Source: DASZVN01 sp035547055 (GTDB taxonomy: Bacteria > Pseudomonadota > Alphaproteobacteria > Rhizobiales > Methylopilaceae). Taken from it: a stretch of 49,459 bases of DNA. Below are positions 8,039 through 16,464 of the stretch, piece by piece. Numbering within the stretch: position 1 is the stretch's first letter; every line of letters starts with the position of its first letter. Made by a program: the position numbers and the translations under genes. The notes under the pieces were generated by a model. That model had not been told where the DNA came from, ran no database searches, and was given only the letters and a program-made list of their open reading frames with translations. The stretch is taken from positions 1 through 49,459 of the forward strand of contig DASZVN010000049.1 of assembly GCA_035547055.1 (NCBI GenBank), read 5' to 3'.

Positions 8039-9259
8039 ATGCAATCCAGGATCGGCTCAAAGGTCGCGATCGTCGGCATCGGCCGCGCGCTGGCGCAGAA
8101 GGGCGACGGTGAGGCGAAAACGCCGCTCCAGCTCGGTGCCGCCGCGGCGAGCGAGGCGATGCGGCAGGCCGGCATCCAGCGCCGCGAGGTCGGCGCGCTG
8201 TTCACCGGGCGGACGCCGCAGGCCTACATGGTCCTGCAATACAACCAGTCGCTGATGAACGAGCTGAAGATCGGCCCGACCTTCAACAGCGAGATGACCG
8301 CCCACGGTGCCGGCGCGCTCGGCACGATCGAGATGGCGGCGCTCGCGCTCGATGCCGGCGTCATCGACTATGCGCTCTGCGTCACCAACGAGGAGAGCGG
8401 GCTGTGGATGGACCAGGTCGGGTCCAACTCGTCGTGGGAGGGCGACCTCCAGTTCGAGGCGCCCTATGGCACGACGACGCCGGCGCTCTACGCCCAGTTT
8501 GCTTGCCGCTATATGCACGAATACGGCGTCACGCCCGAGATGTGCGCGCAGGTCTCGGTCGAGAACCGGCGCTGGGCGCTCGACCATCCTCACGCCGCGA
8601 TGCACCGCAAGGGACCGATCACGGTGGCGGACGTGCTCGCCTCGCGGATGATCGCCTCGCCGCTCCGCCTGCTCGATTGCGCGGTGTGGTATCCCGGCGG
8701 CATCGCAACGGCGCTGGTCCTGACCCGTGCCGAGGTTGCCGAGGCGCGGCACGCCGAGGTCACCTACGTTGCCGGGTTCGGCCAGTGCAGCACCCACGAA
8801 TGGGTCGGCGAGCGGATGGGTGGCTGGGGCTACGCGCCGCTCGACGACGGACCCGACCTCGTCAGCACCGGCGCTGCCGTCGCCGGGCGGCAGGCCTACG
8901 AGATGGCCGGCGTCGGACCAAAGGACATCGACCTGGTGCAGACCTCCGCGCCGTTCTCCTTCGCCAACCTGATGATGCTGGAGGAGCTCGGCTTCTGCGG
9001 CCGCGGCGAGGGCGGTGCCTTCGCGGCGGCCGGCGGGATAGCCTATGACGGCGGCCTGCCGTTCAACACCCCCGGCGGCTACCTCTCCTTCGGTCAGGTC
9101 GCTCAAGGACTCTACAATCTCACCGAGACGATCGACCAGCTCTGGGGCCGCGCCGAAGGGCGCCAGGTCGCCGATCCCAGGATCGGCCTCATCCACGGCC
9201 ATGGCGGCGTGCTCGCCTGCCATGCCGTGGTGATCATCGCCCGGGAGAAGCTGCAATGA
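8039..9259 (+). CDS. Thiolase-fold protein lacking the nucleophilic Cys (probable acyl-CoA retro-aldolase or lipid-transfer type)
   Basis: A 406-residue thiolase-superfamily protein. The fold is recognisable from its N-terminal VAIVGIGR, central TAHGAGALGTIEMA and C-terminal NTPGGYLSFG blocks. Where degradative thiolases carry the acyl-accepting Cys (position about 89) this protein has His89, and the GHP histidine motif is also missing (SFGQVA). Such Cys-less members that pair with a DUF35 protein include the Ltp2-type aldolases of steroid side-chain degradation. The stop overlaps a DUF35 gene, supporting a complex. Thiolytic activity is unlikely. ATG 8039 has GGTGAG 7 nt upstream; GTG 8027 is an alternative. 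Confidence 0.85.
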   Translation: MQSRIGSKVAIVGIGRALAQKGDGEAKTPLQLGAAAASEAMRQAGIQRREVGALFTGRTPQAYMVLQYNQSLMNELKIGPTFNSEMTAHGAGALGTIEMAALALDAGVIDYALCVTNEESGLWMDQVGSNSSWEGDLQFEAPYGTTTPALYAQFACRYMHEYGVTPEMCAQVSVENRRWALDHPHAAMHRKGPITVADVLASRMIASPLRLLDCAVWYPGGIATALVLTRAEVAEARHAEVTYVAGFGQCSTHEWVGERMGGWGYAPLDDGPDLVSTGAAVAGRQAYEMAGVGPKDIDLVQTSAPFSFANLMMLEELGFCGRGEGGAFAAAGGIAYDGGLPFNTPGGYLSFGQVAQGLYNLTETIDQLWGRAEGRQVADPRIGLIHGHGGVLACHAVVIIAREKLQ

Positions 9260-9723
9260 CCGACCCCGCTTCGCCCACGACGATCGACTGGTCGCGCGGC
9301 GTGCCGCTGATGGCCGGGCCCTATTTCGTCGGCCTCTATCAGCCGTCTCCGGAGACCGCCGGCTTCTGGGACGGCGTCGGCGCGGGCGAGCTGCGCCTCA
9401 GGCATTGCCGCGACTGCGGCGGGCTGTGGCACCCCAAGCGCATCGTCTGCACCGACTGCAGCTCGCTCGCTCTCGACTGGCAGGCCTCGTCGGGGAGCGG
9501 CCGCGTCTACAGCTTCAGCGAGGTCCACCGCGCGGCAACGCCCGCCTTCGCGGGCTCGGTGCCCTATACGATCGGCCTGGTGCGGCTCGACGAGGGGGTG
9601 CACTTGTTCGCGCGGCTGATTCCGGAGCCCGGTCCCGTTGCGATCGATGCCCCGGCGCGGGTCGATTTCCGCACGCTGGAGCTCGGCCAGCTCATGCCTG
9701 TCTTTCTCGTGGGTGGTGTATGA
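9256..9723 (+). CDS. DUF35 zinc-ribbon/OB-fold protein (acyl-CoA-associated)
   Basis: A 155-residue protein with a rubredoxin-like zinc ribbon (Cys51, Cys54, Cys65, Cys68) followed by an OB-fold that begins near GSGRVYSFSEVHR. Proteins of this family bind acyl-CoA and act as small subunits of thiolase-fold partners, e.g. in archaeal HMG-CoA synthesis, BbsA/BbsB and Ltp2/ChsH2. The 4-nt overlaps with the thiolase-fold gene upstream and the CoA-transferase gene downstream point to a stoichiometric complex with the former. About 40 N-terminal residues precede the ribbon. Confidence 0.88.
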   Translation: MTDPASPTTIDWSRGVPLMAGPYFVGLYQPSPETAGFWDGVGAGELRLRHCRDCGGLWHPKRIVCTDCSSLALDWQASSGSGRVYSFSEVHRAATPAFAGSVPYTIGLVRLDEGVHLFARLIPEPGPVAIDAPARVDFRTLELGQLMPVFLVGGV

Positions 9724-10907
9724 ATCGGAGCGGTCCTCTCGCCGGCATCCGTGTGCTCGATGCCACCCGCGCGCTCGCCGGGCCGCTTTCCACGATGGTC
9801 CTCGGCGACCTAGGTGCCGATGTCATCAAGCTCGAGATGCCGGGCGTCGGCGACGAGACGCGGCAGTGGGGCCCGCCCTTTGCCGCGAACGCCGGGCCGA
9901 CCTTCATCGGCTATAACCGCAACAAGCGTTCGGTCGCGATCGACCTCCACAGCGCAGAGGGCCGCGCCGCCTGCCTTGCGCTGGCGCGCACGAGCGACGT
10001 CTTCGTCGAGAACTTCCGTCCCGGCACGATGGAGCGCTTCCGCCTCGGCTATGAAGCGCTGCGGACGGTCAGGCCGGACATCGTCTATTGCTCGATCTCT
10101 GGCTACGGCCAGACCGGACCTATGGCGTCGCGGCCCGCGCTCGATCTCATGGTGCAGGCGGCAAGTGGCCTGATGAGCCTGACCGGCGATCCCGCCGGAC
10201 GCCCGGTGAAGGCAGCGGCGCCGGTCGCCGACGTAATGGGCGGCTTCTCGGCCATCATTGCGATCATGGGGGCACTGATGGAGCGGCAGCGTAGCGGCGA
10301 AGGCCGCTACCTCGACATCTCGATGCTCGAAGGGGTCATCGCCCTGATGGGCCAGGCCGTCGCGGTGCGCGGCATCGGCGGCGAGAGCCCGCCGCGCATG
10401 GGCAATGCCCATCCGCTCGCTGCGCCCTACGAGAGCTTCCGCTGCGCCGACCGCGAGATCGTCATCGCCGTGACCAACGACAAGTCGTGGAAGCAGTTCG
10501 CGACCGTCGCCGAGTTCGCCCATCTCGGCGCCGACCCACGCTACGCGACTCAGCCGATGCGGAGCGAAAACCGCGCCGCCCTCCTCGCCGAGGTCGAGCG
10601 CATCTTCCTGACCAGGCCGGCGTCGGAGTGGCTCGCCCGCTTCGAGGCGGCCGGCATCGCGGCCGAACCGATCAATACGCTCGACGAGATCCTGGCCCAC
10701 CCGCAACTCGCGGCGCGCGAGGCGCTCGTGACGGTCGAATATCCGCCGGGATCGGGCCGCCGCATCGTCACCGCCGGCATGCCCTGGCGCGCGGTCGCGG
10801 CGGAGGGGCCGGTGCGCAGTCCGCCCGACCTCGGCCAGCACACCCGCGAGGTCCTCGATGAGATCCTCGGCGCCGCCGCGATGGAGGCCGTTGCCGATGG
10901 CCAGTGA
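9720..10907 (+). CDS. Class III CoA-transferase (CaiB/BaiF family)
   Basis: A 395-residue formyl-CoA-transferase-family enzyme that should move CoA between carboxylic acids. The N-terminal block IRVLDATRALAGPLSTMVLG and the motif VENFRPGTMERFRLGYE are typical. The catalytic Asp equivalent to Asp169 of oxalate formyl-CoA transferase is present (Asp171, in APVADVMGG). The ATG overlaps the DUF35 stop, and its stop overlaps the start of the ThDP enzyme gene, suggesting that the CoA ester it makes is used by the neighbouring enzymes (inference). Substrate unknown. Confidence 0.88.
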   Translation: MNRSGPLAGIRVLDATRALAGPLSTMVLGDLGADVIKLEMPGVGDETRQWGPPFAANAGPTFIGYNRNKRSVAIDLHSAEGRAACLALARTSDVFVENFRPGTMERFRLGYEALRTVRPDIVYCSISGYGQTGPMASRPALDLMVQAASGLMSLTGDPAGRPVKAAAPVADVMGGFSAIIAIMGALMERQRSGEGRYLDISMLEGVIALMGQAVAVRGIGGESPPRMGNAHPLAAPYESFRCADREIVIAVTNDKSWKQFATVAEFAHLGADPRYATQPMRSENRAALLAEVERIFLTRPASEWLARFEAAGIAAEPINTLDEILAHPQLAAREALVTVEYPPGSGRRIVTAGMPWRAVAAEGPVRSPPDLGQHTREVLDEILGAAAMEAVADGQ

Positions 10908-12555
10908 CTACACTGTCGCCGACCTCGTCGCCGAGTTCATCGCCGCCTGCGGCGTGCGCACAGCCTTCGGCGTTGCCTCGGTCCACAATCTCGCGATCCT
11001 CGACGCCATCGGCCGTCGCAACGCGGTGCGCTTCGTCGCCGCGCGCGGCGAGATGGGCGCGGCTCATATGGCCGACGGCTACGCCCGCGTGACCGGTGGG
11101 CTCGGCGTCTTCGTGTCCTCGACCGGGCCGGGTGCTGCCAACGCCGTCGGTGGCCTCGTGGAGGCGCGCATCGCCGGTACGCCGGTTCTCCATATCACGA
11201 GCCAGACCTCGTCGCGCTACCTCGACCGCAAGGCCGGCACCGTCCACGACGCCTTCGACCAGCTCGGCATGCTGCACAGCGTGTCGAAGGCGGCCTATCG
11301 TGTGCGCTCGCCTGACCAGGCGATCGGCATCCTGATGCGCGCCGCGACCGACGCGCTGACGGTTCCGACGGGGCCGGTTAGCGTCGAGATCCCGAATGAT
11401 GTCGAGCGCGCGGCGATCCGGCGCCCCGCGATGCTCGACCATCTCGCGATCCGTCCGGCGGTGCCGCAGGGCCCGACCGCGGCCGACCTCGACGAGCTCG
11501 CCGCGCGCGTTGCCGCGGCGAAGCGGCCGGTCAGCTATCTCGGCTCCGGCGGCCACGGCGCCGGCGCCGAAATTCGCGCGCTGCTCGACATGGGCTTCGG
11601 CATGGTGTCGAGCTGGAAGGGCAGGGGTGTCGTTCCCGACGATCACCCGATGAACCTCTCCGGGCTCCAGGGCAACGGCATCAAGGCGATCCAGGATTTC
11701 TACGGCAGCGTCGACCTCATGCTGGTGGTCGGGGCGCGGATGCGCGGCCACGAGCTCGGCGAGTTTGCCGTCAAACTTCCGCCGAACCTCGTGCAGATCG
11801 ACGCCGACCCGCTCGCGAACGGCCGCACCCAGGTCGCCGCCTATTTCGTCTGCGCCGACGCCAAGGCGACGCTCGCGGCGCTGCTGCCGCGCCTCGCCGG
11901 GACGATGGCGGTCGAGCCCGGCTTCCCCGGCGAGTTCCGCGCCCTCAAGCGGGCGGCCTGGGCCGAGTTCCTGGGCTCGCTCGGCATCTACGGCACGTTC
12001 ATGGAGCAGCTTCGCGCTGCCATGCCGAAGGATGCCGTATTCGCGCGCGACATCACGCAGAGCACCTCGACCTGGGCCAACCGCATCTTCACGCTTCACA
12101 GCCCGCACGACGGCGTCTATCCGGTCAGCGCGGGCATCGGCCAGGGCCTCCCGCTCGCGATCGGCGCCGCGGTCGCGGCCCCAGGGCGGAGGACGCTGCT
12201 TCTCACCGGCGACGGCGGCTTCATGCTGAATTTCGGTGAGCTGTGGACCGCGCTGCAGGAACGGCTCGACTTGACCGTCGTCGTCATGAACGACGGCGGC
12301 TACGGCGTCATCAAGAAGCTGCAGAGCACGCACCACGGCGGGCGACGCTATTTCGCCGACCTCGCCATGCCCGACTTCGCGCAGATCGCGGCGATGTCGA
12401 ACATGGGCTATTGGCGCTGCGCCCAGGCCGACGCCTTCGGTGCAACCGTGGCCGAAGCGCTGAAGCGGTCCGGGCCGAACCTCGTCGAGGTCGACATGGC
12501 CGCGATCGGCGAGTTCGAGGACTACTTCCCCTTCAAGCGCGCGCCGGCAGGGTAA
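10897..12555 (+). CDS. Thiamine diphosphate-dependent enzyme (acetolactate synthase/2-hydroxyacyl-CoA lyase superfamily)
   Basis: A 552-residue three-domain ThDP enzyme. The cofactor-activating Glu is Glu52 (RGEMGAAHMADGYAR), and the cofactor/Mg motif runs from GDG (438-440) to Asn465 (MNDGGYG). General fold matches acetolactate synthase, benzoylformate decarboxylase and oxalyl-CoA/2-hydroxyacyl-CoA lyases; sequence alone does not separate them. Its overlap with a class III CoA-transferase resembles the formyl-CoA transferase/oxalyl-CoA decarboxylase pairing, so a CoA-ester lyase or decarboxylase is a reasonable guess (inference). The start ATG 10897 is inside the previous gene's last codons; an earlier in-frame ATG at 10858 is less likely. 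Confidence 0.85.
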   Translation: MASDYTVADLVAEFIAACGVRTAFGVASVHNLAILDAIGRRNAVRFVAARGEMGAAHMADGYARVTGGLGVFVSSTGPGAANAVGGLVEARIAGTPVLHITSQTSSRYLDRKAGTVHDAFDQLGMLHSVSKAAYRVRSPDQAIGILMRAATDALTVPTGPVSVEIPNDVERAAIRRPAMLDHLAIRPAVPQGPTAADLDELAARVAAAKRPVSYLGSGGHGAGAEIRALLDMGFGMVSSWKGRGVVPDDHPMNLSGLQGNGIKAIQDFYGSVDLMLVVGARMRGHELGEFAVKLPPNLVQIDADPLANGRTQVAAYFVCADAKATLAALLPRLAGTMAVEPGFPGEFRALKRAAWAEFLGSLGIYGTFMEQLRAAMPKDAVFARDITQSTSTWANRIFTLHSPHDGVYPVSAGIGQGLPLAIGAAVAAPGRRTLLLTGDGGFMLNFGELWTALQERLDLTVVVMNDGGYGVIKKLQSTHHGGRRYFADLAMPDFAQIAAMSNMGYWRCAQADAFGATVAEALKRSGPNLVEVDMAAIGEFEDYFPFKRAPAG

Positions 12556-12566
12556 GGGCGACGGCC

Positions 12567-13706
12567 ATGAAGATCGTGCGCACCGGCATCCGCAGTTATC
12601 GCCTGCCGCTCCGCCAGCGCATGGTGTCGAGCCGCTTCGCCATGACCCACCGCGAGCTGGTCGTGGTCGAGGTCGAGACCGACGACGGCCTCACTGGCAT
12701 AGGCTGGTGCACCACGGCGGGCGTCGGCGCCATGGCGGTCCGGGCGCTGATCGAGGCCTATCTTCTCCCCGGCCTGAAGGGCGAGGATCCACGCAACGTC
12801 GAGCGCATTCGCCAGCGGCTCTGGATGGAGTGCCATGCCGCCGGCGCGAGCGGCATCACCACCCTTGCGATCTCGGCGATCGACATTGCCCTCTGGGACC
12901 TCAAGGCCAAGTACGCCGGCGAGCCGCTCCACCGCCTCCTCGGCGGCGCCCGTCCGGCAGTCGAGGTCTATGCCAGCGCGATCAACCTGCACCTTGGCGA
13001 GGAGGAACTGGTCGTCCAGGTGAAGGACCACCTCGCCCAGGGCTATCGGTCGTTCAAGCTCAAGGTCGGCCGGCCCGACATTGCCGAGGACGTTTCACGT
13101 TGCCGGGCCGTACGCGGCGTGATCGGCAGCGGCCGCCAGCTCCTCCTCGATGCCAACCAGAAATGGGGCCCAGGCGAGGCGGTGGCACGCTGCCGTGCAC
13201 TTGCCGAGTTCGCGCCGCTTTTTGTTGAGGAACCGCTGCTCTCCGACGATGTCTCTGGCCACCGCCACGTGCGCCGCGCCGCGGGCGTCGCGGTCGCCAT
13301 GGGCGAGACGCTCGGCAATCGCTACGACTTCTGGAACTACGTGCGCGATGAGGCGGCCGACTTCCTCCAGCCTGACGTCTGGAAGGTCGGCGGCATCACC
13401 GAGTTTCTAAAGATCGCGGCGCTCGGCGCGGCGGCCAATCTCGACATCTCGCCCCACGGCGCCATGGAGATCTCGCAGCACCTCGCGGCGGCGCTGCCGA
13501 ACGCGCTCCACGTCGAGAACATCTTCGGGCTGAACCTCCACGATTTCGGCGCGACCGCCGCGCCGCTGCCGATCAAGGACGGCCGGATCGTCCTCGACGA
13601 GGCGCCGGGGCACGGCGTCGTCTTCGATGGCCCGGCTCTCGAAGGCAACGAAATCATGCCCGGCGAGCCCTTCGCGCGCGAAGCCTTGCAGCACGGCGGG
13701 GTGTGA
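12567..13706 (+). CDS. Mandelate racemase-type enolase superfamily enzyme
   Basis: A 379-residue protein with the full canonical set: Lys-x-Lys in SFKLKVG, metal ligands Asp in LLLDANQKW, Glu in FVEEPLL and Glu in AMGETLG, and the general base His in ISPHGAME. That pattern fits acid-sugar dehydratases and racemases of the mandelate racemase subgroup. It lies 11 nt after the ThDP gene. In classical mandelate degradation a racemase and a ThDP benzoylformate decarboxylase share a pathway, which is one possible reading; the CoA-transferases around it argue for a different route (inference). The ATG is preceded by a GGGCGACGG purine stretch. Confidence 0.87.
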   Translation: MKIVRTGIRSYRLPLRQRMVSSRFAMTHRELVVVEVETDDGLTGIGWCTTAGVGAMAVRALIEAYLLPGLKGEDPRNVERIRQRLWMECHAAGASGITTLAISAIDIALWDLKAKYAGEPLHRLLGGARPAVEVYASAINLHLGEEELVVQVKDHLAQGYRSFKLKVGRPDIAEDVSRCRAVRGVIGSGRQLLLDANQKWGPGEAVARCRALAEFAPLFVEEPLLSDDVSGHRHVRRAAGVAVAMGETLGNRYDFWNYVRDEAADFLQPDVWKVGGITEFLKIAALGAAANLDISPHGAMEISQHLAAALPNALHVENIFGLNLHDFGATAAPLPIKDGRIVLDEAPGHGVVFDGPALEGNEIMPGEPFAREALQHGGV

Positions 13707-13723
13707 GGCCAAGCACGCCCCTC

Positions 13724-13803
13724 ATGCCCAGCCTCGGGCTGGGCATCCACGAGTTGGGCGCCGCGACGAAGGAAGTCGGATGGCCGGCCCGAAGCCCGGC
13801 CAT
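13724..13803. repeat. Pair of REP-like hairpins between operon genes
   Basis: The 141-nt gap holds two strong inverted repeats: 13724-13746, a perfect 10-bp stem (ATGCCCAGCC / GGCTGGGCAT) with a 3-nt loop, and 13780-13803, an 8-bp stem (ATGGCCGG / CCGGCCAT) with an 8-nt loop. The words resemble interspersed palindromic repeats common between alphaproteobacterial genes. No T-run follows either stem, so a classical terminator is not supported; transcript stabilisation or partial attenuation ahead of the CoA-transferase gene is possible. Confidence 0.6.
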
Positions 13804-13847
13804 GATGGCAAGCGCGAGGCCGGCAAGCCGGGAAAGGAAGGCGTCAG

Positions 13848-15047
13848 ATGCGTCCGTTCGAGGGCATCCAGGTGGTCGACCTGACCCATGTGCTGGCCGG
13901 GCCGTTCGCGACCTACCAGCTCGCGGTCTTCGGCGCCGACGTGATTAAGATCGAGATGCCACACGACCCCGACCAGACGCGGCTCCTCGGCGCCGACCGC
14001 GCGCTCAGCGCCGGGCGCATGGGCACCTATTTTCTCGCTCAAGGCGCCAACAAGCGCTCAATGACGGTCGACCTCAAGACCGAGCCCGGCCGCAAAATCC
14101 TGAAAAAACTCGTCGCTCGCGCCGACGTCATGGTCGAGAACTACCGCCCTGGTGCCATGGCGGCGCTCGGTCTCGGCCACGAGGACATGGCGAAGCTCAA
14201 CCCGCGCCTGATCTACGTGTCGATGTCGGCCTTCGGCCAGAACGGGCCGCGCGGCACGCAGACCGCTTACGACCCGGTGATCCAAGCCACGTCCGGCCTG
14301 ATGGCCGCGACCGGCACGCCGGAGACCAGTCCGCTTCGCATGGGTACCTCGGCGGTCGACTACGCCTCAGGCACGATGGGCGCCTTCGCCATCGCCGCGG
14401 CGTTGTTCCAGCGCGAGCGGACCGGGCAGGGCCAGTATGTCGACATGGCGATGCTCGACGTCGCGATGATCCTGATGGGCACCCACGTAACCGGCCATCT
14501 CCGCAATGGCTGGCAGCCGAAGCCGACCGGCAACAAGGTCGAGGTCTCAACCAATTGCCTCTACGAGGCGAGCGACGGGCCGATTCTCCTCGCGGCGTCG
14601 AACCTCCGCCAGCAGAAGCGCCTGTGGGCCGTGCTCGGCCGCCCGGACATGGCGAAGAGCACCAACGAGGAACGGCGCGCCGACTATGCTCGCGAGGTGG
14701 CGACGCTGACCGAGATCATGAAGACACGGACCGCGCAGGAGTGGGAGGACTTCCTCCAGGCCAACCACGTGCCAGCGGCGCGCATCTGGACACTGGCCGA
14801 GACGCTCCTGCATCCGCAACTCGCGACGCGCGATGTCCTGCACGGCTTCGCCGGCGCGCCGGGCGTGGCCGGTCCGTTCGCGGTGCCAAAGGCGGCCTTC
14901 AAGCTCGCCCACGGCGGCGCCGAAATCGAGAGCCCGCCACCCCGCTTCGGCGAGCACAACGATGTGATTCTGACCGAGCTCGGGTATGGCGCCGACGAGA
15001 TCGAGGCGCTGCGTGCTGCCGGCGTGATCGGCGTCCAGCCCGACTAA
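13848..15047 (+). CDS. Class III CoA-transferase (CaiB/BaiF family)
   Basis: A 399-residue enzyme with the family N-terminus IQVVDLTHVLAGPFATYQLA, the VENYRPGAMAALGLGHED block and the catalytic Asp171 in SAVDYASG. It is more formyl-CoA-transferase-like than racemase-like (no GHD motif). Separated from the upstream operon by the hairpin pair, it may be transcribed with it at a lower level. GGAAGGCGTCAG precedes ATG 13848. The coding sequence ends normally just before the foreign AT-rich fragment. Confidence 0.87.
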   Translation: MRPFEGIQVVDLTHVLAGPFATYQLAVFGADVIKIEMPHDPDQTRLLGADRALSAGRMGTYFLAQGANKRSMTVDLKTEPGRKILKKLVARADVMVENYRPGAMAALGLGHEDMAKLNPRLIYVSMSAFGQNGPRGTQTAYDPVIQATSGLMAATGTPETSPLRMGTSAVDYASGTMGAFAIAAALFQRERTGQGQYVDMAMLDVAMILMGTHVTGHLRNGWQPKPTGNKVEVSTNCLYEASDGPILLAASNLRQQKRLWAVLGRPDMAKSTNEERRADYAREVATLTEIMKTRTAQEWEDFLQANHVPAARIWTLAETLLHPQLATRDVLHGFAGAPGVAGPFAVPKAAFKLAHGGAEIESPPPRFGEHNDVILTELGYGADEIEALRAAGVIGVQPD

Positions 15048-15060
15048 CGAGGCGCGATCG

Positions 15061-15289
15061 CTGATCGTGCGAACTAGCGTCCCTGATCTTGAGATCAAAT
15101 TCCCTGTTCCGCAATCGTTAAAATATCCACATAAGTGACTGAATTCAAAGGAATCTTGTAAAAATTGATTTCTACTGGAAGGCGCCAAATGCTAAATTTC
15201 CCTGTAAATTCCCAGAGAACAGGGAATTCGAGCCGGAGACCAGTTCGACCTGGGCTGAGCCCACCACCATCCACTTCAGGAATTTTGGC
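15061..15289. mobile_element. AT-rich foreign fragment with 12-bp inverted repeats (mobile-element remnant)
   Basis: This stretch is clearly richer in A+T than its neighbours, especially 15095-15230. It contains AATTCCCTGTTC at 15098-15109 and its exact reverse complement GAACAGGGAATT at 15217-15228, plus a related AAATTTCCCTGT copy near 15194. No complete transposase frame is present. Its right edge falls where nitroreductase homology begins mid-protein (about 15289), so it seems to have replaced the 5' part of that gene. Assignment to a particular element family is not possible from the sequence alone. Confidence 0.5.
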
Positions 15290-15918
15290 CGAACTCTCAG
15301 CCCTGGGAGTTCATGGTGATCCGCGCCCCCGACGTGAAACGCGAACTCGCCGAGGCTTATACCGGGCCCAACAACGACTTCATCTTCTGGATGGAGCAGA
15401 TGCGGGTGCCCGAGCTGCGTCACCCGGCATTCCAGGTTGGCGATGTGTCCGCAGAGGAGCAGCAAAAGCGGGTGCGGGCCGGCGCGAAATGGGCCGAGGC
15501 GCCGGTGCTGCTCGCCATACTTGGCGATGGCCGTAGGCAATGGGGTACCGTCCAGGGCGCGCTCTCCTTCGGGCGGCATCAGAGCCACTTCACCGATGCG
15601 CTCTCAAATGCGGCGATGCTGATGCATCTGGCCGCGACTTCACTTGGCCTTGCGTCGCAGCATGTCACCATCCACGTGCAGGAGCCCTTTAAGCGCGTCC
15701 TTGGCGTGCCCGATCTCCTGATCGTCCACCACATCGTGCCAATCGGTTTCTCGGCCATCGACCGCCGCCCGACCTCGCGCCGGTCGCTGGAGGAGATCAC
15801 CCACTACGACCGCTACGACGAAAGCAAGTACATGTCGAACAAAGACGTGGTCGAATTTCTATACCAGCTTCGGGGAAAGACGATGCATGCCTATCACAAT
15901 AAGATCCGCAAAGACTGA
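15289..15918 (+). pseudogene. Nitroreductase family protein, 5'-truncated
   Basis: Reading in frame from 15289 gives PNSQPWEFMVIRAPDVKREL, which in intact FMN-dependent nitroreductases lies about 50-60 residues after the start, following the N-terminal RRS/RxY FMN-binding segment. That segment is absent; upstream sequence is the foreign fragment. The rest is well preserved (FTDALSNAAMLMHLAA, VPDLLIVHHIVPIGF) through the stop at 15918. The first ATG is 15313, without a convincing ribosome-binding site. Loss of the N-terminal FMN contacts should inactivate the enzyme, so I call a pseudogene; expression from ATG 15313 cannot be excluded. Confidence 0.72.
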
Positions 15919-16464
15919 AGGCTTGTGCTGCCGTGATCAACGCACATCTTGGTGCAACATGAGGCCGATTTCTCTCAGATCAATCCCCCCAAGAGTTGCC
16001 AAACGGACATTCGGTTCATAGACGACAAATTCATCATTCGGGCGATACGGTTCTATCAACATAGATCTCGTGCTCTTCCCATTCTCAACTCTCCGTCTTT
16101 CCCAGCCGCACGAGCATGCTGATTGCCTGCAGCAGGGTATTTGGCCGCGTGGAGCGGTTCCTCGATGTCGAGTGCTAAGCTAACGGCGCCATGTGAGGTC
16201 CCATGCGACAAGAAGGCTTCGGCCTCCTCGGCGGCAGCGAGGGCGACGCTCGCTTGGCCGCGGACAATAGGGAGCGGCAATGTCACGATCTGGTCAGTGA
16301 GAGCCTTAGGCGTGAAGGCCTCCGTGGTTTCCCCACGAAGCACTTATTTTGCTCTCCACAGCCAGCTGGTCGTCGGCAGTTCCGCACCAGCTTATTCTGC
16401 GGCGCACCTTGAACGCTCTCCGGCGCTACCGAGGCTGTTCCACAGCAATTGGTCGGCAGTCTCC
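15919..16464. other. 546-nt interval without a recognisable gene
   Basis: Only short frames are found, the best a 95-codon minus-strand reading at 16056-16343, which matches no family I know and lacks a clear ribosome-binding site. Base composition is more mixed than in the flanking genes. Together with the truncated nitroreductase and the foreign fragment this looks like a decayed or rearranged segment. Confidence 0.5.

Noticed and set aside
9720..15047. Assigning the catalytic Asp of CoA-transferases to the Asp in the Y-x-D-x-S/A-M motif
   Set aside because: Counting along the formyl-CoA transferase sequence places Asp169 earlier, in the GD/VD motif before the conserved helix; the residue calls in the features use that position.
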